Shown here piece after piece: positions 42,179-43,236 of a stretch of 43,236 nucleotides of DNA (positions within the stretch are counted from its first letter, which is position 1; every line of letters starts with the position of its first letter). The DNA lies in contig JAFRWU010000026.1 in assembly GCA_017441705.1 (NCBI GenBank), forward strand, positions 1 through 43,236, given 5' to 3'. The stretch comes from Clostridia bacterium. GTDB taxonomy: Bacteria; Bacillota; Clostridia; Oscillospirales; QAMX01. A model generated the notes under the pieces. That model did not search any database. It was not told where the DNA came from and was given only the letters and a program-made list of their open reading frames with translations. The position numbers and the translations under genes were made by a program.

Positions 42179-43236
42179 ATGAAAGAATTTGAACTGAAAT
42201 ACGGCTGCAATCCCAATCAGAAGCCCGCGAAGATCTATATGCGCGACGGCGGCGACCTTCCCATCGAGATCCTTTCGGGACGCCCGGGCTATATCAATTT
42301 CCTGGACGCCTTCAATTCCTGGCAGCTTGTGAAGGAGCTGAAGGAAGCGCTCGGGCTTCCGGCCGTCACCTCCTTCAAGCACGTCAGCCCCACCTCGGCG
42401 GCCGTCGGCAACCCGCTTTCCGAAAAGCTGAAGAAGGCCTGCTTCGTGGACGACATCGAAGGTCTTGACGATTCTCCTCTCGCCATGGCGTACGCAAGAG
42501 CGAGAGGCACCGACCGCCTCTGCTCCTTCGGCGACTGGGTCGCCCTTTCGGACGTGTGCGACGTCACCACCGCGAAGATGATCAAGCGCGAGGTTTCCGA
42601 CGGCATCATCGCCCCGGGCTATGAGCCGGAAGCGCTCGAGATTTTGAAAACTAAGCGCAAGGGCAACTATAACATCGTAAAGATCGACCCGAACTATGTG
42701 CCCGATCCGATCGAACACAAGCAGGTGTTCGGTATCACGTTTGAGCAGGGGAGAAACAATTTCCGCATCGACGCCGATCTCTTGAAAAACATTGTGACCG
42801 AGAATAAAAACATGCCGGAAAGCGCTGTGCGCGATCTGATCGTTGCGCTCATTACGCTCAAATACACCCAGTCGAACTCCGTCTGCTATGCGGTTGACGG
42901 TCAGGCTATCGGCGTCGGCGCCGGTCAGCAGTCCCGTGTGCACTGCACGCGTCTTGCCGGCTCCAAGGCGGACACGTGGTTCCTGCGTCAAAGCGAGCAG
43001 GTGCTGAATCTGCCCTTCCTTCCGACGCTCGGCAGACCCGACCGCGACAATGTCATCGACGGTTATATCAACCAGAACGAAGAGGATGTCTGCGCCGACG
43101 GTAACTGGCAGAAATACTTCACCGAACAGCCACAGCCGTTCACCAAGGAAGCGCAGGCGGCCTATCTTGCAACGATTGACGGCATCGCCCTCGGTTCCGA
43201 CGCGTTCTTCCCGTTCAGCGACAACATTGAGCGCGC
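42179..43236 (+). CDS. purH: AICAR transformylase (PurH-like, transformylase domain only), truncated by the window end
   Basis: Formylates AICAR with 10-formyl-THF. 352 codons are visible and no stop is reached. It begins KEFELKYGCNPNQKPAKIYM, where bifunctional PurH would have its N-terminal cyclohydrolase domain, so it is the stand-alone transformylase. TSFKHVSPTSAAVG with the catalytic Lys-His pair, SFGDWVALSDVCD, LKYTQSNSVCYAVDGQAIGVGAGQQSRVHCTRLAG are active-site blocks. RBS TGAGGAGAG. Base composition drops noticeably after about 42640, although the protein stays continuous and typical. Confidence 0.94.
   Translation, partial: MKEFELKYGCNPNQKPAKIYMRDGGDLPIEILSGRPGYINFLDAFNSWQLVKELKEALGLPAVTSFKHVSPTSAAVGNPLSEKLKKACFVDDIEGLDDSPLAMAYARARGTDRLCSFGDWVALSDVCDVTTAKMIKREVSDGIIAPGYEPEALEILKTKRKGNYNIVKIDPNYVPDPIEHKQVFGITFEQGRNNFRIDADLLKNIVTENKNMPESAVRDLIVALITLKYTQSNSVCYAVDGQAIGVGAGQQSRVHCTRLAGSKADTWFLRQSEQVLNLPFLPTLGRPDRDNVIDGYINQNEEDVCADGNWQKYFTEQPQPFTKEAQAAYLATIDGIALGSDAFFPFSDNIER

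Overview
The window is GC-rich (about 60% by eye) and carries clostridial-type genes: NADP-glutamate dehydrogenase, cofactor-independent phosphoglycerate mutase, a purine operon with PurO-type IMP cyclohydrolase and a separate AICAR transformylase, a DUF4298 domain, and a ZTP-riboswitch-like leader. Promoters are classic sigma70 types with 17-18 bp spacers, and most units end in strong intrinsic terminators. This fits a gut or rumen Clostridia member (Oscillospiraceae/Christensenellales-like); the species cannot be named from the sequence.

Layout. 1-440: a modular non-coding repeat. 493-2739: a lipoprotein and a PepD-type dipeptidase (minus strand). 2912-5537: an FAD oxidoreductase and a clan GH-A glycosidase. 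5655-8579: a minus-strand unit with two tandem esterases, a propeller-like protein and a 59-residue protein. 8690-9400: a second copy of the repeat, partly inverted, then non-coding sequence. 9408-11620: rhaA and an SDR. 11695-13260: gpmI. 13380-15530: an AT-richer island with a recombinase relic, an SseB-domain gene, a compact small-RNA gene and a MobV-like relic. 15749-18406: rhaB, an ASRT-family gene and a DUF4886/SGNH gene. 18616-21052: gdhA, tRNA-Leu(GAG) and a HAD phosphatase. 21276-28195: a seven-gene sugar-phosphate operon. 28371-32979: glycosidase, GNAT, two small conserved proteins and a DUF4298-WbsX-NUDIX fusion. 33052-35723: a MATE exporter divergent from a macrodomain fusion. 35889-43236: a purine operon behind a long, structured leader.

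Three items stand out. First, the 21276-28195 operon combines a FucI/AraA-like isomerase, a FGGY kinase, a KpsF/GutQ-like SIS isomerase, an FSA-type transaldolase and an archaeal-type triosephosphate isomerase. Together they could convert a pentose to ribulose-5-P, then arabinose-5-P, then glycolaldehyde plus glyceraldehyde-3-P: a natural arabinose-5-phosphate cleavage route (inference). Second, the purE leader appears to hold an unrecognised antiterminator/terminator element followed by a ZTP riboswitch. Third, the island holds a self-contained sRNA gene (consensus promoter, four abutting hairpins, intrinsic terminator) between 25-bp direct repeats.

The purine operon makes IMP by PurE, PurC, PurF, PurM, PurN, an AICAR transformylase and PurO. 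A formate/nitrite-type channel sits inside it. Its PurF lacks the N-terminal glutaminase cysteine while keeping the phosphoribosyl-transferase motif and the apparent Fe-S cysteines. The last gene runs off the window.
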